Of a stretch of 64,000 nt of DNA, positions 10,891 to 21,279 are shown piece by piece (positions within the stretch are counted from its first letter, which is position 1; every line of letters begins with the position of its first letter). This DNA comes from Tethya wilhelma (taxonomy: Eukaryota; Porifera; Demospongiae; Tethyida; Tethyidae), in NCBI GenBank assembly GCA_964030475.1, contig CAXIPT010000037.1, positions 1 to 64,000 on the forward strand, written 5' to 3'. Made by a program: the position numbers and the translations under genes. Under the pieces are notes generated by a model. It was not told where the DNA came from, ran no database searches, and saw nothing but the letters and a program-made list of their open reading frames with translations.

Positions 10891-11668
10891 ATCATATTAT
10901 AAGCAAAGTTTTGTCCGTCCGTGTGTCCGTCCGTCCGTCCGTGTGTTACGGAGGGTCACCGGAAGTGATGTGACCTCGAACTAAAAGCTGCTTTTTTTCT
11001 GGACTGTGGATAATACAAGCTAGGAATAGAGTGTCTAGAAAGCTAGCTTAGACAGTGCTAGCCTAGGATAAAACAACAAGCAATATAAGTATAGCTAGCT
11101 GTTTTTGAGATCGCTGACAAGGCTTACCAGTGGCAACTGTATCCAACAAAGAAGCGGGCTATGGGAGCCAATCTTCACAAATGAAGCGTAACGAGGTGAG
11201 AACACTCACTACTAGAAGTCTGCTTCTCTGTCGCTGTACACGAAACACAGCTAGCCAGATAACGAGTTTCTTTGCCAGCTGATTGCAAAAATGGCGGAAG
11301 TCGGAACAGGGTCGTCTGTGACGTCACGTATTGAGATAAATTGCTGAGCTGGCCAAAGCAAACCGCACTACCAAAGCAGTGCATATACACATGCAGCATT
11401 GCTTCCCTTTCCAATGGCTTATGCTTGCCAGTATTTATTTTCATATTAAAAACTTTATACATTGTTTCTACATAAACTAGTGATTGTTGTGTGTTGCTTC
11501 AACTGCAAAGGTTGTCCTAAGCCAACTGATTGCAGGATATTATAGCATAACAAAATGCTCATCAATTTTATCTATGTTTACTATTAATGTTCATTATAGT
11601 AACTGTTAATTCTGTAAACATACATAAACAAGGAGTGGGCGAGCGAAGCAAGCCCCACTCCTTGTAAT
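10891..11668. mobile_element. Hairpin-ended foldback element E2 (inverted relative of E1)
   Basis: Begins near TTATAAGCAAAGTTTTGTCC, holds a (GTCC)n stretch and a long arm complementary to E1, and ends in a hairpin ACAAGGAGTGGGC...CCACTCCTTG. The flanks join exactly as in the uninserted copy at 38190 (AAAGGACAA / TAAGACCA). No coding capacity. Confidence 0.72.
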
Positions 11669-11755
11669 ATTATAATAAGACCATGGATCGAAGCAAGCTT
11701 ATTAATACTTTCTTAGAATGCTTGAATTTAAAAAGGATGTATACTGATATCTGTA

Positions 11756-11877
11756 GGATGACTATATTCCCCTGCATGCAAGTATGTTACAGTAGCCAGT
11801 TCTATTGGCAATGAGAAGGTGCATGGTTAAGCTACTCCTATCAGCTACGTAGAGCTATAAAGTTGACTTAGAGAATA
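11756..11877 (+). pseudogene. Decayed ankyrin exon
   Basis: After CTGTAG the sequence still resembles the DGHSPLYVAS-type ankyrin exon (38284, 46126): ATTCCCCTGCATGCA, AGCCAGTTCTATTGGC and GAGAAGGTGCATGGTTAAGC are recognisable. Internal insertions and stops destroy the frame. Confidence 0.6.
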
Positions 11878-11879
11878 TC

Positions 11880-13485
11880 ATACGTACGATAGTATGTATA
11901 GTAGGAATGGGTCGACTGTCCCATAGACACAATACAAAATGTTGCATGCATGGCCACTATAAAATCTAGTCAAACAAAATTAAACCTTCAAAGGTGCTCA
12001 GAGGCTCTCAATGACAGATTACCAACTGCATGCAAGGCCTAAAACTCACAAAGACTTTCCTAAGCACTCGTAGAGAGCGCTAGTGGGAAGCCACAATAGT
12101 GCCATTTTTGTTCTCCTAACGTACTTGCGTACTTCCTAACTGACTCCAGAGAACCAGAATGTATTGAGCCAACTTTGACAGCACAAAGTAAGTTCTTTTC
12201 ATAGGCACTATATACGTACATTCCTTGATACTCGTTTTGATCATAAATATGCCTTAACAAAAACTAGAAAGCTTTGAAAATTAGTATAATATTATAGCTA
12301 AATTCATGTACTACAATGCAGCCATCTTGTAGCTTCGTAGAGTTCAAAGGTCATTATCCACGTGGTATTATTATGCGCATGCGCATAACTTCTTCCAGCA
12401 TTATAAAGTGTATGACTGTTGTATATAGCTGTTACTCAAACTTTTTGTAGTGACTAGCCAGTCTCTGATATGCGTTTCTCCCCGGCCTGCCTCAGGGCAC
12501 TGGTTAGCCTCAGAGATGTCCCTCTTCTGAAGTTTGTTGCATTTCTCCCCTGCCTCAGGGCAGTGGTGAGTCTCGGAGTTGTCCTTCTTCTGAAGCTCGT
12601 TCTGTTTCTCCCCTGTCTGTGTGTAGTGGCGAGTCCTCGATCTCTGTAGTGGACAGATATCCTGACATCACTCTGTGCCACCTGAGTCCTGAACTTGTCA
12701 TCCCAGAGTCGGACTTGAGTCCAGCTGATGTGGATGTTCCTGTGTTTTATCACGAGGCAAAGGATACCCCAGGAGTCTGTGTTAGTCGTGGCGATGGTAC
12801 TTTTAGCTGGTCTCCAGTGAAGGTTAGCAGGTCGAGTGTGATGGTAGGTGCTGCTCACTCTAGTGACTGTGAGAGTACTAGTGACCTTGCCATTGACAAC
12901 TGTCTCAGTCTCGATTTCCAGCAAAAGACGGTGTACCTGGTTTCGTGATTGAATCTCAGGATGATGTCTTCTGGGCTCCAATATCCTGCAGAACTCGGTC
13001 ACGTAGCAAGCGGCCTATATCTAAGTCTGGAACATGACTCTTGTCTCTCTCTCTCTCCTCGTTTTTATTATGTTGATTTGTGTAATGGTTGTTTGTGTAT
13101 ATTGTGTTGTGCCCCTCCCCCTTCCCTTTGCGCCTCCTGTGGCGTGTTTAATCAATAATAATAATAATAATAATAATATATAGTCTCCACACTGTAGTGT
13201 TGAAAAAAGTGAATAAACAATTAAGTAGTAAACATTTTTAAAAAATAAGTAGTGTAGAAATGGGCAGCGCGGTAAAAAGTATTGGAACAAGGCAGGGTCT
13301 CAGTTTCGGCACATGACTACTTCATTTTTATTTTTTAACCCTCGTATGGATTTTTCAGTGTCGTGTTGCAATAATCTGTATACTATAATAGTACCATAGC
13401 TTATCATATTGCATTGGTTCACTATTATAATAATTATTTGGCTAAGCAATGGAGTAAACTATAATAGACAGGTATATAACCTGCT
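11880..13485 (-). mobile_element. Element X copy d, carrying an R1 insertion
   Basis: Starts with ATCATACGTACGATAGTATG and follows the X consensus (compare 40190-41175) to CAGTCTCTGATA at 12470. It resumes at TAGTCTCCACACTG (13181) and is cut at the single N at 13487. Only one hairpin arm (about 13215-13310) remains. The 710 bp between are an R1 retroposon. Confidence 0.75.
12471..13180 (+). repeat. R1 retroposon, 5'-truncated copy inserted in X
   Basis: Begins abruptly inside the R1 coding part (repeated SPLPQGSGE-like codons), keeps the stretch encoding CHLSPELVIP and RSRSKRPISKSGT, then a C-rich 3' tail (GCCCCTCCCCCTTCCC) and an (ATA)n terminus. A 5' truncation plus simple-repeat 3' end is the hallmark of target-primed non-LTR retroposition. 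Comparison with uninterrupted X at 40755-40775 gives the insertion point within a few bases. Confidence 0.78.
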
Positions 13486-13487
13486 GG

Positions 13488-15125
13488 NGGGGATCCATTG
13501 AAGCAATGGAGAGATTTAGTGGAGCAGTTGAGTATGCGTGAGCCGATGTCCTTGCCTAGATTCTATTTCAAGAGTCCCATAAATAGAGAGATTCAATACC
13601 GCCTGTATGGCTTTTGCGATGCATCGACTTTAGCGTATGCAGCTGTTGTGTACCTCACAGAGGAGACCTCAGATGGCAGCCATTCTGAGTTTGTGGTTTC
13701 GAAGACTAGAGTAGCCCCCCTCAAGACGCAGACTATCCCGAGACTTGAGTTGTTGTCAGCTCTGCTGCTTGCTAGACTTATCGCTAGCGTGTCAGACAGT
13801 CTGAAGCTCCGGCTACAACCACAATGTTATACTGATTCGAAGGTGGTGTGGATAGAGATTGGAAAATTTTTGTGAAAAACAGAGTGAACGAGATTCGAGG
13901 ATTAGTTCCTGCACCTTGCTGGAATCATTGCTCCGGTAAGGACAACCCTGCTGATATCCCCTCCTGTGGTCTCGCAGGACTGGAAGTCTCTATAGGAAAG
14001 ATCTGGAGGAATGGACCTGACTGGATAGGTGCCCCTTTACACTTGCCACCTACTTTGCAACAGGAAGATGTTCCTGAACAGTGCGTCACTGAGATGAAGT
14101 CATCTGACTGTAAGATAACACACAATTTGTTAAATTCTAGTCAAGGAATGAGTGTTAGCAACGTGATTGATGGTGGGCGTTACAGCAGCCTTCACAAAGT
14201 ATATCGAATCACAGCATATGTCTTGAAATTTATTGACCTTCTCAGAAAGAGGGTTAGTTCACCTGATCAAGACTTGCATCATTCAGAGATACTATGGGTG
14301 CAAGATTGTCAGAAAAAATTGGAAGCTGACGAGCACTTCCCCGAGTGGCGAGTCCAGTTTGGTCTTTTCAAGGACGAGAATGGATTGTGGAGATGTGGAG
14401 GTAGGCTTCACAATGCTAACCTGTCATTCACCACCAAGCATCCCCTGTTGCTAGATCGACATCACTTCCTTACACTTCTTGTTGTGAGGAGTGCACACCT
14501 ACGTGTACAACACAACGGTGTTAAGGAGACACTTGCAGAAGTACGCAGGAAGTTCTGGATCATCGGGGGGAGAAGCTTGGTCAAGGGATCGATACACAAG
14601 TGTGTTGTGTGTAGACGCTATGAAGGACTACCCTATAGTGCACCTCCTCCTCCTCCACTACCGAATTACAGAGTTTGTGAGGCACCTGCCTTTACTTACA
14701 CAGCAGTGGATTATGCTGGACTGATGTATTTGAAGGGCTTCAAGGGAGCCAAAGGAAACAAGATCTGGATATGTCTTTTCACTTATTGTGTAACTAGATC
14801 CATTCATCTAGAGTTGGTACCTGACCTATCTGCTTATACGTTTATACGGTGCTTGAAGAGATTTTCGGCCAGAAGAGGCTTCCCAAGGAAGATCATTTCA
14901 GATAATGCCAAGACCTTCAAGGCAGCAGCTAAGGGTATTCAGACTATGCTGAGCCAGAAGGACTTGAAGGATTATTTGAGAGATTTAAGAGTTGATTGGA
15001 GCTTTAATCTCGAAAGGGCTCCTTGGTGGGGGGACTGTTTGAAAGGTTGATTCGATCAACCAAACGTTGCCTTCGAAAGATGATAGGGCAAGCCAGACTC
15101 ACCTACAAGGAGATGCAGGATTACA
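13488..15125 (+). pseudogene. BEL/Pao retrotransposon pol fragment (RNase H and integrase)
   Basis: Begins at a single N (13487). The first frame (to 13873) encodes an RNase H region with YGFCDAST, a PRLEL segment (TIPRLELLSALLLARL) and CYTDSKVV, the Pao-family layout. After a frameshift near 13860 the second frame continues through an H2C2-type zinc-binding region (HLRVQHNGVKETLAEVRRKF, CVVCRRYEG) into an integrase core (DYAGLMYLKG, LVPDLSAYTF, IISDNAKTFKAA). An extra G in the G-run near 15030 breaks the frame before WWGGLFERLIRSTKRCLRK. Homology stops near 15125. No LTR is seen. Two frameshifts and truncated ends make it non-functional as assembled. Confidence 0.88.
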
Positions 15126-15574
15126 TCAAACCATATATATTTTTCAGTTGACCTATAGTAGGTCTACAAAAATAAGTAGCAATGACTTCAATATGCTGCT
15201 CTTGAAATTTGAACTTGGTGTTGCAATATTGAAATTGATTGCACAATAGCATTAGCATGTGTTTTTCTGACAACTTATTTGCAAAGTCTGTTTCAGATTC
15301 GATCATGATAAGAAAGAAAGGAAGACTCGCAAGGCGTAGACTAGTAGATTCTATGGAAGCCGAAAAGTACTGAAGCCGAGAGGGGCATGCAATCCCACCA
15401 TGCGGCCGTCCCTTATTTCCGCCATGTCGATCGCCTTTCCACCAAGGTGCCGCCCTTTTTCCGCCAAAGCGCTGCCAAAGCGACCGCGTGTCCGTGAAGG
15501 CGATCGCCAATGCGGAAACCCAAACCCGCCAGCGCGGTCGCTAAAATAAAAATCTGTTTGCAAGCTATTTAATA
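15126..15574. other. Non-coding with a GC-rich patch
   Basis: Between 15400 and 15545 the base composition rises sharply (many GCGATCG, CCGCC, GCGACCGCG). AGCGACCGCG near 15478 is mirrored by CGCGGTCGCT at 15530-15541, so a small inverted-repeat element is possible. No gene seen. Confidence 0.4.
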
Positions 15575-15665
15575 ACTAATGGTTGTTTGTGTATATGTGT
15601 TGTGCCCCTCCCCCTTCCCTTTGCGTCTCCTGTGGCGTGTTTAATCAATAATAATCAATAACGCT
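15575..15665 (+). repeat. R1 3' tail only
   Basis: About 90 bp matching the terminal part of R1 (GTTTGTGTATATGTGTTGTG, C-rich run, AATCAATAATAATC). An extreme 5'-truncated copy. Confidence 0.75.
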
Positions 15666-15721
15666 CATGACGACTGATAATACATGATATATATAAAAAA
15701 AAAAAAAAAAGAAAAAAAAAG

Positions 15722-16740
15722 AATGGCGGTTGCCCCTGATAGTGGAATCTCTGTGCTAGTGGTGGATGGGCCTCTTAGAGCCCTCTAGAGGCTTGGTTTC
15801 CCTCTGCCAGCCATTGCTTCAATGCAAGAGGCAGGAGCCCTGCTGACAGAAGCCTCCTGGACCATCAGGAAGACCACTTCTGGACTGTCTGTCAGTCTTT
15901 TTTGGCCCTCTGTGACTTCTTCTTCCTCAGTTGAGGCCAGGTTCTATGTAAGCAAATCCAAGAAGAGAAGGCAGAGGAGGAATAAGTTGTCTGAACCACC
16001 TTCTGCCACAGCAGTGACCAATCTTGTGCTGGCTCGTGATGCCATTTGTGATGCTCAGAGTCATCCCTCTTCTGAAGCTCGTTGCGTTTCTCCCCTGCCT
16101 CAGGGCAGTGGTGAGTCTCAGAGATATCCCTCTTCAGTGGTGAGTCTTGGAGTTGCCCTTCTGAAGCTCGTTCTGTTTCTCCCCTGTCTGTGTGTAGTGG
16201 TGAGTCCTTGATCTCTGTAGTGGACAGATCTCCTGACATCACTCTGTGCCACCTGAGTCCTGAACTTGTCATCCCAGGGTCAGACTTGAGTCCAGCTGAT
16301 GTGGATCATCCTGTGTTTTTTCACAAGGCAAAGGATACCCCTGCAGTCTGTGTTAGTCGTGGCGATGGTACTTTCAGCTGGTCTCCAGTGAAGGTTAGCA
16401 GGTCGAGTGTGATGGTAGGTGCTGCTCACTCTAGTGACTTTGAGAGTACTAGTGACCTTGCCATTCCTCAGTCTCGATTTTCAGCAAAGAGACGGTGTAC
16501 CTGGTTTCGAGATTGAATCTCAGGATGATGTCTTCTGGGCTCCAATATCTTGCAAAACTCGGTCACGTAGCAAGCGGCCTATATCTAAGTCTGGAACATG
16601 ACTCTTGTCTCTCTCTCTCTCTCCTCATTTTTCTTATGTAGATTTGTGTAATGGTTGTGTGTGTATATGTGTTGTGCCCCTCCCCCTTCCCTTTGCGCCT
16701 CCTGTGGCATGTTTAATCAATAATAATAATAATATTAATC
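15722..16740 (+). repeat. R1 retroposon, longest copy
   Basis: Starts just after an A-rich run (15696-15721) and ends in an (AAT)n tail after GCCCCTCCCCCTTCCC. The coding remnant reads in shifting frames: AVAPDSGISVLVVDGPLRAL; a serine-rich segment; a basic stretch KSKKRRQRRNK; tandem SSEAR-SPLPQGSGESQ-like units; CHLSPELVIPGSDLSPADVD (16248-16307); and RSRSKRPISKSGT before a stop at 16601. No reverse transcriptase is present. The shape suggests ORF1 plus 3' UTR of a LINE, or a non-autonomous relative. The protein is not recognised. Confidence 0.7.
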
Positions 16741-17384
16741 TTAAAAGACCCTTTACCAAATAGCAGTAAGTTTACTAGATGCTTTGTAAAGCTGTTGAAC
16801 ACAATATGTCGTTTTGGACTCTCCACAGTCCAATCTCATGTTGATGACACCTATGTCATTTCTTTATGTTGTGACTAACTCTTCTTTTCTTTCTCTTAAT
16901 TTATGTAAATTGTATGACTTTTGTTTGCATGTTCTTGATGACAAAAATGATATCACCCCAAGAGAAACCGCAGTGACAGCACAAAGTATTAGTAATAGAG
17001 TGACATAATTGTTTGTACAGTAATAATTATTGTATAATATATATTATAGAAAAATTAATTAACCCTCACTTAATACCTTCATCAAGGTGAGAGTTATAAG
17101 TACAGAAAAGTTAGCTGATCACAGGTTGAGTATATAGCTATTAACATGGAAGGAAAATTTAAACAAGCAAGCACAACAATTAATATACAATGTCATGCTA
17201 TTCAGATTAGCAACTGAATTCTATACAGCCAGTTAAGCTTACTGGCTGTATTAAAACAGAGCTCAACTTTATTAAGCTTCTGCAGTTATGTTAAGGATCG
17301 TAAAGACTTCTGGTAACTTTAGTAGGTTAGTTTAGGAGCTACAAGTAAACAGTCAGCATTGCCATGATATTTCTTTGAGAAAGA
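16741..17384. other. Intergenic
   Basis: No gene seen. AT-rich, no repeat recognised apart from short local similarities. Confidence 0.4.
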
Positions 17385-18505
17385 TTGAAAGAAGTATCAG
17401 TGATAAAAATTATTAGATATCGCGATTGCATGCGTGGTATACCCCTCAATATAGAGTGGAATGGTGCCTATATTTTGGCCGTTGATGGCCATTTTGGTCT
17501 TTGTCTTAAAAAAAGTGCTGGGAAGAGTGTCTGCATGAAAGTGTCTCAAGAAAGAGTGGACACATTTGTGCAGGAGTACACCACTGGAAAAGAGTTGGAA
17601 TCCAAAGTATATACACATTGACAATAATTGTTATCTTTGTCACCTTAATCACTTTGATGTTGTAGGAATGTTATGAATTCTTAGCTGGAAGCCTTCTCAG
17701 ATCAAAATCCCGATACAAGGCTTTAGATGAGACTGGAATTATTGGAATTGTGTGCCGCCATGAGTTCCCTTATCGTATGTTTAATCTTCGTCATGGTGAA
17801 AGGTAAAAACAAAAAAAAATGATCAATACAATATTTTTATCCTTTAGGATTTCATATGTTGTGTATGCCCTCCAAATGATTATGAAACAATCAGCTCCTC
17901 AAACTCAAGTGCTCCTTTTATATGACGTAGCATGTCTCCAGAGACATCATTTGGTGGTAAATAGTGCCACTTGAGAATAATTATTATGTATGCTTGTCTC
18001 ATTATAATTGTATGAACACAACATAGAACAAGAAAAGAGATGACCTACTAGCATTCTTCGATTTTGCTGTGCCTATATTTCATTCGTATGGCCACAAAGT
18101 TGACTGTCAGGTATTATCAAATGGTAAAGTTGAGATGTGGTGATATAACCATTTCGATGTTTTGGGTGTATAGATGTTGATGAATCCTCGCAACAAGGAT
18201 GGTTATGCTCTTTCAGATGGGGAATGTTGTGAGAGGCTTTGGTCATTTATGAGAAGATTTTCTCAAATGACTAAGGAAATGAGGCCTGCGAATCGGATAG
18301 GTGTTCTTACTGATGCATTACTTCACTTTAGTCACCTCACAGTTGAAAATCTGAGTAAGCAGGTAGAGTTTTCTCAATGACAATATGTCTTTAATGTGTA
18401 CAGTTTTATATTCAGAATTATTGCTTCCAAAACGACTGACAAGAGCCATAAAGACAGCTACCGAGTCTGAAAGAAAGCTCTCTGAACCATGTACCAACTC
18501 TTTAG
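17385..18505 (+). CDS. KDZ-type transposase gene, six exons, 3' part cut off
   Basis: Exons 17385(?)-17606, 17666-17802, 17848-17956, 18027-18110, 18174-18354 and 18416-18505 join with GT-AG introns and matching phases. Conserved KDZ (Kyakuja-Dileera-Zisupton) features appear in order: AVDGHFGLCLKKSAGKS; DETGIIGIVCRHEFPYRMFN followed by HGERISYVVYALQMI; LLYDVACLQRH (the YDIAC-like motif); FAVPIFHSYGHKVDCQ; and the ALSDGECCERLWSFMRRF box, with the CQ...DGE...ERLW spacing of the family. The upstream start is uncertain; the zinc-binding N-terminal part is not visible. The gene is interrupted after exon 6 by gypsy copy 2 at about 18566, so downstream exons are displaced or lost in the gap. Several short introns suggest an old element or a domesticated gene. 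Confidence 0.82.
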
Positions 18506-18565
18506 GTACCACTTTCAAACTACCTTAAGCTTTCTACCAATAATAATTTTCGTGCAATATTATCA

Positions 18566-18752
18566 TGTGTATGTGTATTACGTTTCATTTCCCCTTTGTG
18601 AAACTCCACCCCTTTTTACCGGTCTATATATTTGTCTGATTGTGCACATTAAAGAGATTCTATTATTCTGAGATTCTGTGTGTCAGTGCAGCCGCGCAGC
18701 CGTGTCAGCCTAGCTAGCATAGTTATAGTCGTGATCCCCAACCGATATCACA
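18566..18752 (+). repeat. 5' LTR of gypsy copy 2
   Basis: 187 bp, TGTGTATGTG...GATATCACA, matching the LTR at 2507-2695. Lies 60 bp after KDZ exon 6. Confidence 0.75.
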
Positions 18753-18860
18753 AGTGGCGACGAGGATGGGATCCACACAGTGACTCTGAGTTAGCTAGCG
18801 TAGCGAGTGACATTGAGTAAATCATAGCGTAGTGAGTGACAGTTAGCAAGTGAGTTAGTT
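18753..18860 (+). other. Gypsy copy 2 leader and putative primer-binding site
   Basis: Same leader as copy 1, with TGGCGACGAGGATGGG just after the LTR. It is interrupted at 18860 by a DNA insertion; the remaining leader bases resume at 19602. Confidence 0.6.
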
Positions 18861-18907
18861 AACCCTCGGCGTGTGAAACACGCCGAAAGGGTTATAGTAG
18901 TCGTTTT

Positions 18908-18944
<37 letters not shown>

Positions 18945-19601
18945 CACTCTTAATCTGAAGAACAGCAAGTCTGCTCTGAAAATTAAGGACATAGGCATGG
19001 AGTACTGATGTTCATCTAAAAAAAATATGTGTATCAGAAGCTAAAAGCTTATAGTTCTTGAGCTATGCCAGGATTTTCAGTCCGAGCCATCGCTCGGGCG
19101 GCCATTTTGGCTACGTGGCCCCACCCACTAGCACTACATATACGTATATATATGTATATAGCGAGCTAACGAGAGTTGCCTGATCGTGCGCTAGCTGCAC
19201 CTCGCTAGAAGACACTGGAAGTCTGAGATAGCAACACTGACTCTAGTATAAATGCTTAGACGTAACAGAGTATTTCTAGTCTAAGCACTTATGTTTTGCA
19301 AACTCTGCAGCAAGATAGCTTTTGATAATATTATGATCGCGACGTTGCCTAAGTAGCCACGCCCATGCAACAGTATAGTCTGCATGCATTGCCAGCCTCG
19401 ATGTTATACAGCTGCAGTAAAGTATAGAAAGTGTGTTTTACATGAGATTGCAATGCTGACAGTATACGTACAATCATGCCTCGATATCCTTCCTCATTGC
19501 CTCATTATAATGCATGCTATAAATATTGTATTGCATATAGACAGTGTGTATCACAGTGTATATACGCCGAGGGTTGTGCACCATGCATATGGTGCCTTTC
19601 A
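18861..19601. mobile_element. 741-bp DNA insertion in the gypsy leader
   Basis: Exactly absent from the leader of gypsy copy 1. Starts AACCCTCGGCGT; its complement ACGCCGAGGGTT lies at 19564-19575, followed by a second palindrome (GCACCATGCATATGGTGC) up to the junction. The left end is itself a hairpin (CGGCGTG...CACGCCG). Contains (GT)n at 18917-18941 and no convincing ORF. The right-end hairpin resembles the one at 6150-6190, pointing to a family. The target-site duplication is at most TT. A non-autonomous, hairpin-ended element. Confidence 0.78.
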
Positions 19602-19615
19602 TTTAGACAGTGAGT

Positions 19616-20782
19616 ATGGCTGAGGCTGCTAAGGCGGCTCCTATCGGGCATATGCAGGAATTTAATCCTGACCAAGAGTCCGTCACGGCCTACCTGGAGC
19701 GTTTTCAGTTGTTCCTAACGGCCAATGATATAAAGGACGAAAAGCGTGTACCTACTCTTCTCACGGTAGTAGGCCCGAGGCACTACACACTCCTTCGAGG
19801 GCTTGTTTCGCCTGCACTGCCCAAGGATCAGACCTTTGATCAATTGGTGGCACTCCTCAAGAAACACTACGACCCCGAACCTATTGTGATTGCCGAGAGA
19901 TATCATTTCTACCAGAGAAATCAGAAGTCTGGCGAGTCTATCGGGGATTACTTGGCAGAGCTACGGCAGTTGGCGAGCCGATGCACTTTCGGCGATTTTC
20001 TTTCCGATGCCCTCCGAGACCGGCTCGTGTGCGGTCTGCTTAGTGAGAACATCCAGAAGGTTCTCCTAACTAAGGCCGACTTGACACTAGACAAGGCATT
20101 AGAGACGGCACAAGGCATGGAGGCGGCTGCTCGCAAGTCAAAGGAGCTAAAGGTACCGCCCACTTGTTCTACACCAGTATTCAAGGTTGAGCCACCTGGA
20201 CAAACATGTGATAGTTGTGGTCGCGCTGATCACCTTAGGCGAGACTGCAAGTTTCGTAATGCCCGTTGCCACAAGTGCAAGAAGGTGGGGCACATCGCCT
20301 CAGTGTGTCGCTCAAGGTCCTCCTCAAAACCACACAAAGGTGCTGTTAAGAAAGCTAAGTGGTTGGCTGCAACAGAGGTTACTACTGATGAGTCAGCAAG
20401 TCCCTCCCCTGTTGAAGAGCTTCCCTTGTTTGTGGTCAAAGAGAGATCACATTCACCTCCATATGTAGTGGAGTTGCAGTTGAATGAGGTACCCGTCACT
20501 ATGGAAGTCGACACAGGGGCCGCAGCATCTCTGGCACCAGCCGCAGTCATAGCTCCCCTCCTAGAGTCCGGGCACCTAGAGCCTACCTCGACAGTACTCA
20601 AGACGTACACAGGTGAACAGATCCCAGTGAAGGGATTATTGTCAGTGAATGTATCCTATGGTGGACAGAATCACCCGGATATGAAGCTCTTGGTGGTTGA
20701 TGGAGAGGGTCCTTGTCTGATGGGCCGAGACTGGTTACGTTGTATTCGTCTCGATTGGAGAAAGATAGGAAGAGTGTCTACC
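19616..20782 (+). CDS. Ty3/gypsy Gag-protease, copy 2 (cut by assembly gap)
   Basis: ATG at 19616 (context GTGAGTATGGCT, as in copy 1). The open frame encodes Gag, two CCHC knuckles (CDSCGRADHLRRDC and CHKCKKVGHIASVC, about 20209-20310) and a VDTGAAAS protease motif near 20510. It continues to DWLRCIRLDWRKIGR and stops at the N-run beginning at 20783. Reverse transcriptase and integrase are therefore unseen. It differs from copy 1 by very few codons, for example TG versus TA within the protease-proximal region. Confidence 0.92.
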
Positions 20783-20882
20783 NNNNNNNNNNNNNNNNNN
20801 NNNNNNNNNNNNNNNNNNNNNNNNNNNNNNNNNNNNNNNNNNNNNNNNNNNNNNNNNNNNNNNNNNNNNNNNNNNNNNNNNN
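20783..20882. other. Assembly gap of 100 N
   Basis: Unknown sequence, round length, so the real size is not known. The rest of gypsy copy 2, its 3' LTR and the 3' exons of the KDZ gene could lie here. Confidence 0.99.
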
Positions 20883-21279
20883 GTGCATACATGTGTGTAC
20901 ATCATCGTTAGTTATTGACCTATTACTTTGTTTCTATTAGTTGTGCGTTTGCAACTTTGCAAATTTGNAAATTGCATGCAAGATTCATTTTTAATACAGT
21001 TTAATCGAAGATTAGACCAAGTTAACAACAGAGGATATAGCACAGGTCTGGTGTCGAGTCGTCGACTTGACTCGGGCGCGCCTAGCGCCTCGGTGCTTTG
21101 GGTGGTAAAGGTCGTCATGGCGAACAATGATCATATCGACTTCGGTGCCGCGCCGGTGCACCGGTGCATGCTAGATAGCTTGGTAGTGCGCATGCGTCAA
21201 TATTGGCCATTTCTGGAAAGAAACACGTTTTTTCTTCTGCCTCGAGTACTTGATCAGATCCGAAGGAATCACCACTCTA
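20883..21279. other. Region after gap, likely promoter of the next gene
   Basis: No repeat or gene recognised. A single N at 20968. The GC content rises toward 21060-21180 ahead of the ATG at 21280. Confidence 0.35.

Noticed and set aside
12454..13002. 182-codon minus-strand frame with repeated RQGRNATSFRR units
   Set aside because: Antisense of the tandem units of R1. The sense strand has the 3' tail and orientation of a retroposon.
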